Source: UBA2040 sp047637535 (lineage in GTDB: Bacteria > Bacteroidota > Bacteroidia > Flavobacteriales_D > Crocinitomicaceae). From it: a stretch of 14,467 bases of DNA. Position numbers and translations under genes: made by a program. Positions 14,051 to 14,467 of the stretch are shown piece after piece; the first letter of the stretch is position 1, and the number at the start of each line of letters is the position of its first letter. The notes under the pieces were generated by a model. It was not told the DNA's origin and did not search any database. It saw nothing but the letters and a program-made list of their open reading frames with translations. The DNA lies in contig JBLIKY010000037.1 in NCBI GenBank assembly GCA_047637535.1, positions 1 through 14,467 of the forward strand, given 5' to 3'.

Positions 14051-14467
14051 TTATTCTTCGCTAATACTGTTCAAAAACGAAATTAATGCTTCTTTTTCTG
14101 CTTTTTTCAACGAAAATGGAGAAATTCTCTTATCTAAGTTGATTCCGTGTTTTCCTCCTTTTTGATACTGGTAAAGAACTTCTTCAATAGTTTGGTATGA
14201 ACCGTCGTGCATATATGGACCTGTTCGAGTGATGTTTCTTAAAGAAGGCACCTTGAATTTTCCAATGTCAGAATTTTTATTGGTTAAATTGTACAATCCT
14301 TTGTCCGTCTTGTTAAGATAATCACCTATAGCCCCATTGTAGACAACCTCAGAATTGGAGAAATTGGGTAAGCTATGACATTGAGTGCACTTCAGGTCTT
14401 CTGAAAAAAGTTTCCAACCCTGTTTTTCTTGCTGGCTAATTGCATTTTCTTCTTTGTAATAATAGAA
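14051..14467 (-). CDS. Di-heme cytochrome c peroxidase/MauG-type protein, C-terminal part (truncated by window edge)
   Basis: 138 residues are visible, and the frame is open to the window edge, so the N-terminus lies beyond base 14467. A c-type heme-binding motif CTQCH (27-31 of the visible part) is followed by FKVPSLRNITRTGPYMHDGS (71-90), the hallmark of the second heme domain, with Met86 as the probable axial ligand. In the family this periplasmic enzyme reduces H2O2 to water with electrons from small cytochromes; MauG relatives oxidise other substrates, and the missing half prevents a choice. A TTG at 14294-14296 is an internal Leu codon, not a start. It is followed after 18 bases by elbB on the same strand. 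Confidence 0.92.
   Translation of the reverse strand, partial: FYYYKEENAISQQEKQGWKLFSEDLKCTQCHSLPNFSNSEVVYNGAIGDYLNKTDKGLYNLTNKNSDIGKFKVPSLRNITRTGPYMHDGSYQTIEEVLYQYQKGGKHGINLDKRISPFSLKKAEKEALISFLNSISEE

Noticed and set aside
14051..14296. Stand-alone 81-residue protein
   Set aside because: Its apparent start is a TTG Leu codon; the frame continues to the window edge and includes CTQCH, so it is the tail of a larger cytochrome.

Overview
The window reads as an ordinary stretch of chromosome from a low-GC member of the Bacteroidota, most likely Flavobacteriales. Three things suggest this. The DnaA, DnaE and ATP-type PEPCK sequences have that flavour. The lipoproteins are of Bacteroidota style; one has a CKKEEEE surface-export-like start and a DxGExGxDCGGxCxxC motif. 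Several genes are preceded by the Bacteroidota -7 promoter motif TAnnTTTG rather than a sigma70 -10 box. The taxon is inferred from family resemblance only; there is no rRNA in the window.

Layout, left to right. 1-1017 (+): 3' end of dnaE, sharing its stop TTAA with a convergent SirB1-type transglutaminase-like gene (1014-1889, -). 1890-2212: non-coding, with two + strand terminator-like hairpins that follow no visible + strand gene. 2213-2578 (+): small lipoprotein, convergent with and overlapping by 14 bp a membrane-anchored patatin-like phospholipase (2565-4835, -). This phospholipase is the last gene of a probable operon: hot-dog thioesterase (5822-6238), formimidoylglutamase/arginase-family ureohydrolase (4885-5820), phospholipase. 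6239-6586: AT-rich spacer before dnaA, with a perfect 12-bp palindrome and short repeats. 6587-8017 (+): complete dnaA with a strong terminator. 8132-8647 (-): predicted surface lipoprotein. 8690-11284 (+): probable operon yigZ (TTG start), M42 aminopeptidase (start overlaps the yigZ stop by one base) and corA. 11285-11594: intergenic region with a 29-bp inverted repeat, REP/MITE-like, and a bidirectional terminator. 11595-13208 (-): pckA. 13209-13342: promoter region with a consensus DnaA box. 13343-14032 (-): elbB-like gene. 14051-14467 (-): C-terminal end of a di-heme cytochrome c peroxidase-type protein.

How the genes work together: most are housekeeping (replication, gluconeogenesis, Mg2+/divalent uptake, peptide turnover) with little functional link between blocks. 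I see no defence system, prophage, integron, CRISPR array or biosynthetic cluster. The parts not explained by known genes are the inverted-repeat element downstream of corA, the orphan terminators upstream of the first lipoprotein, the palindrome and repeats upstream of dnaA, and the phospholipase with a large uncharacterised membrane domain.
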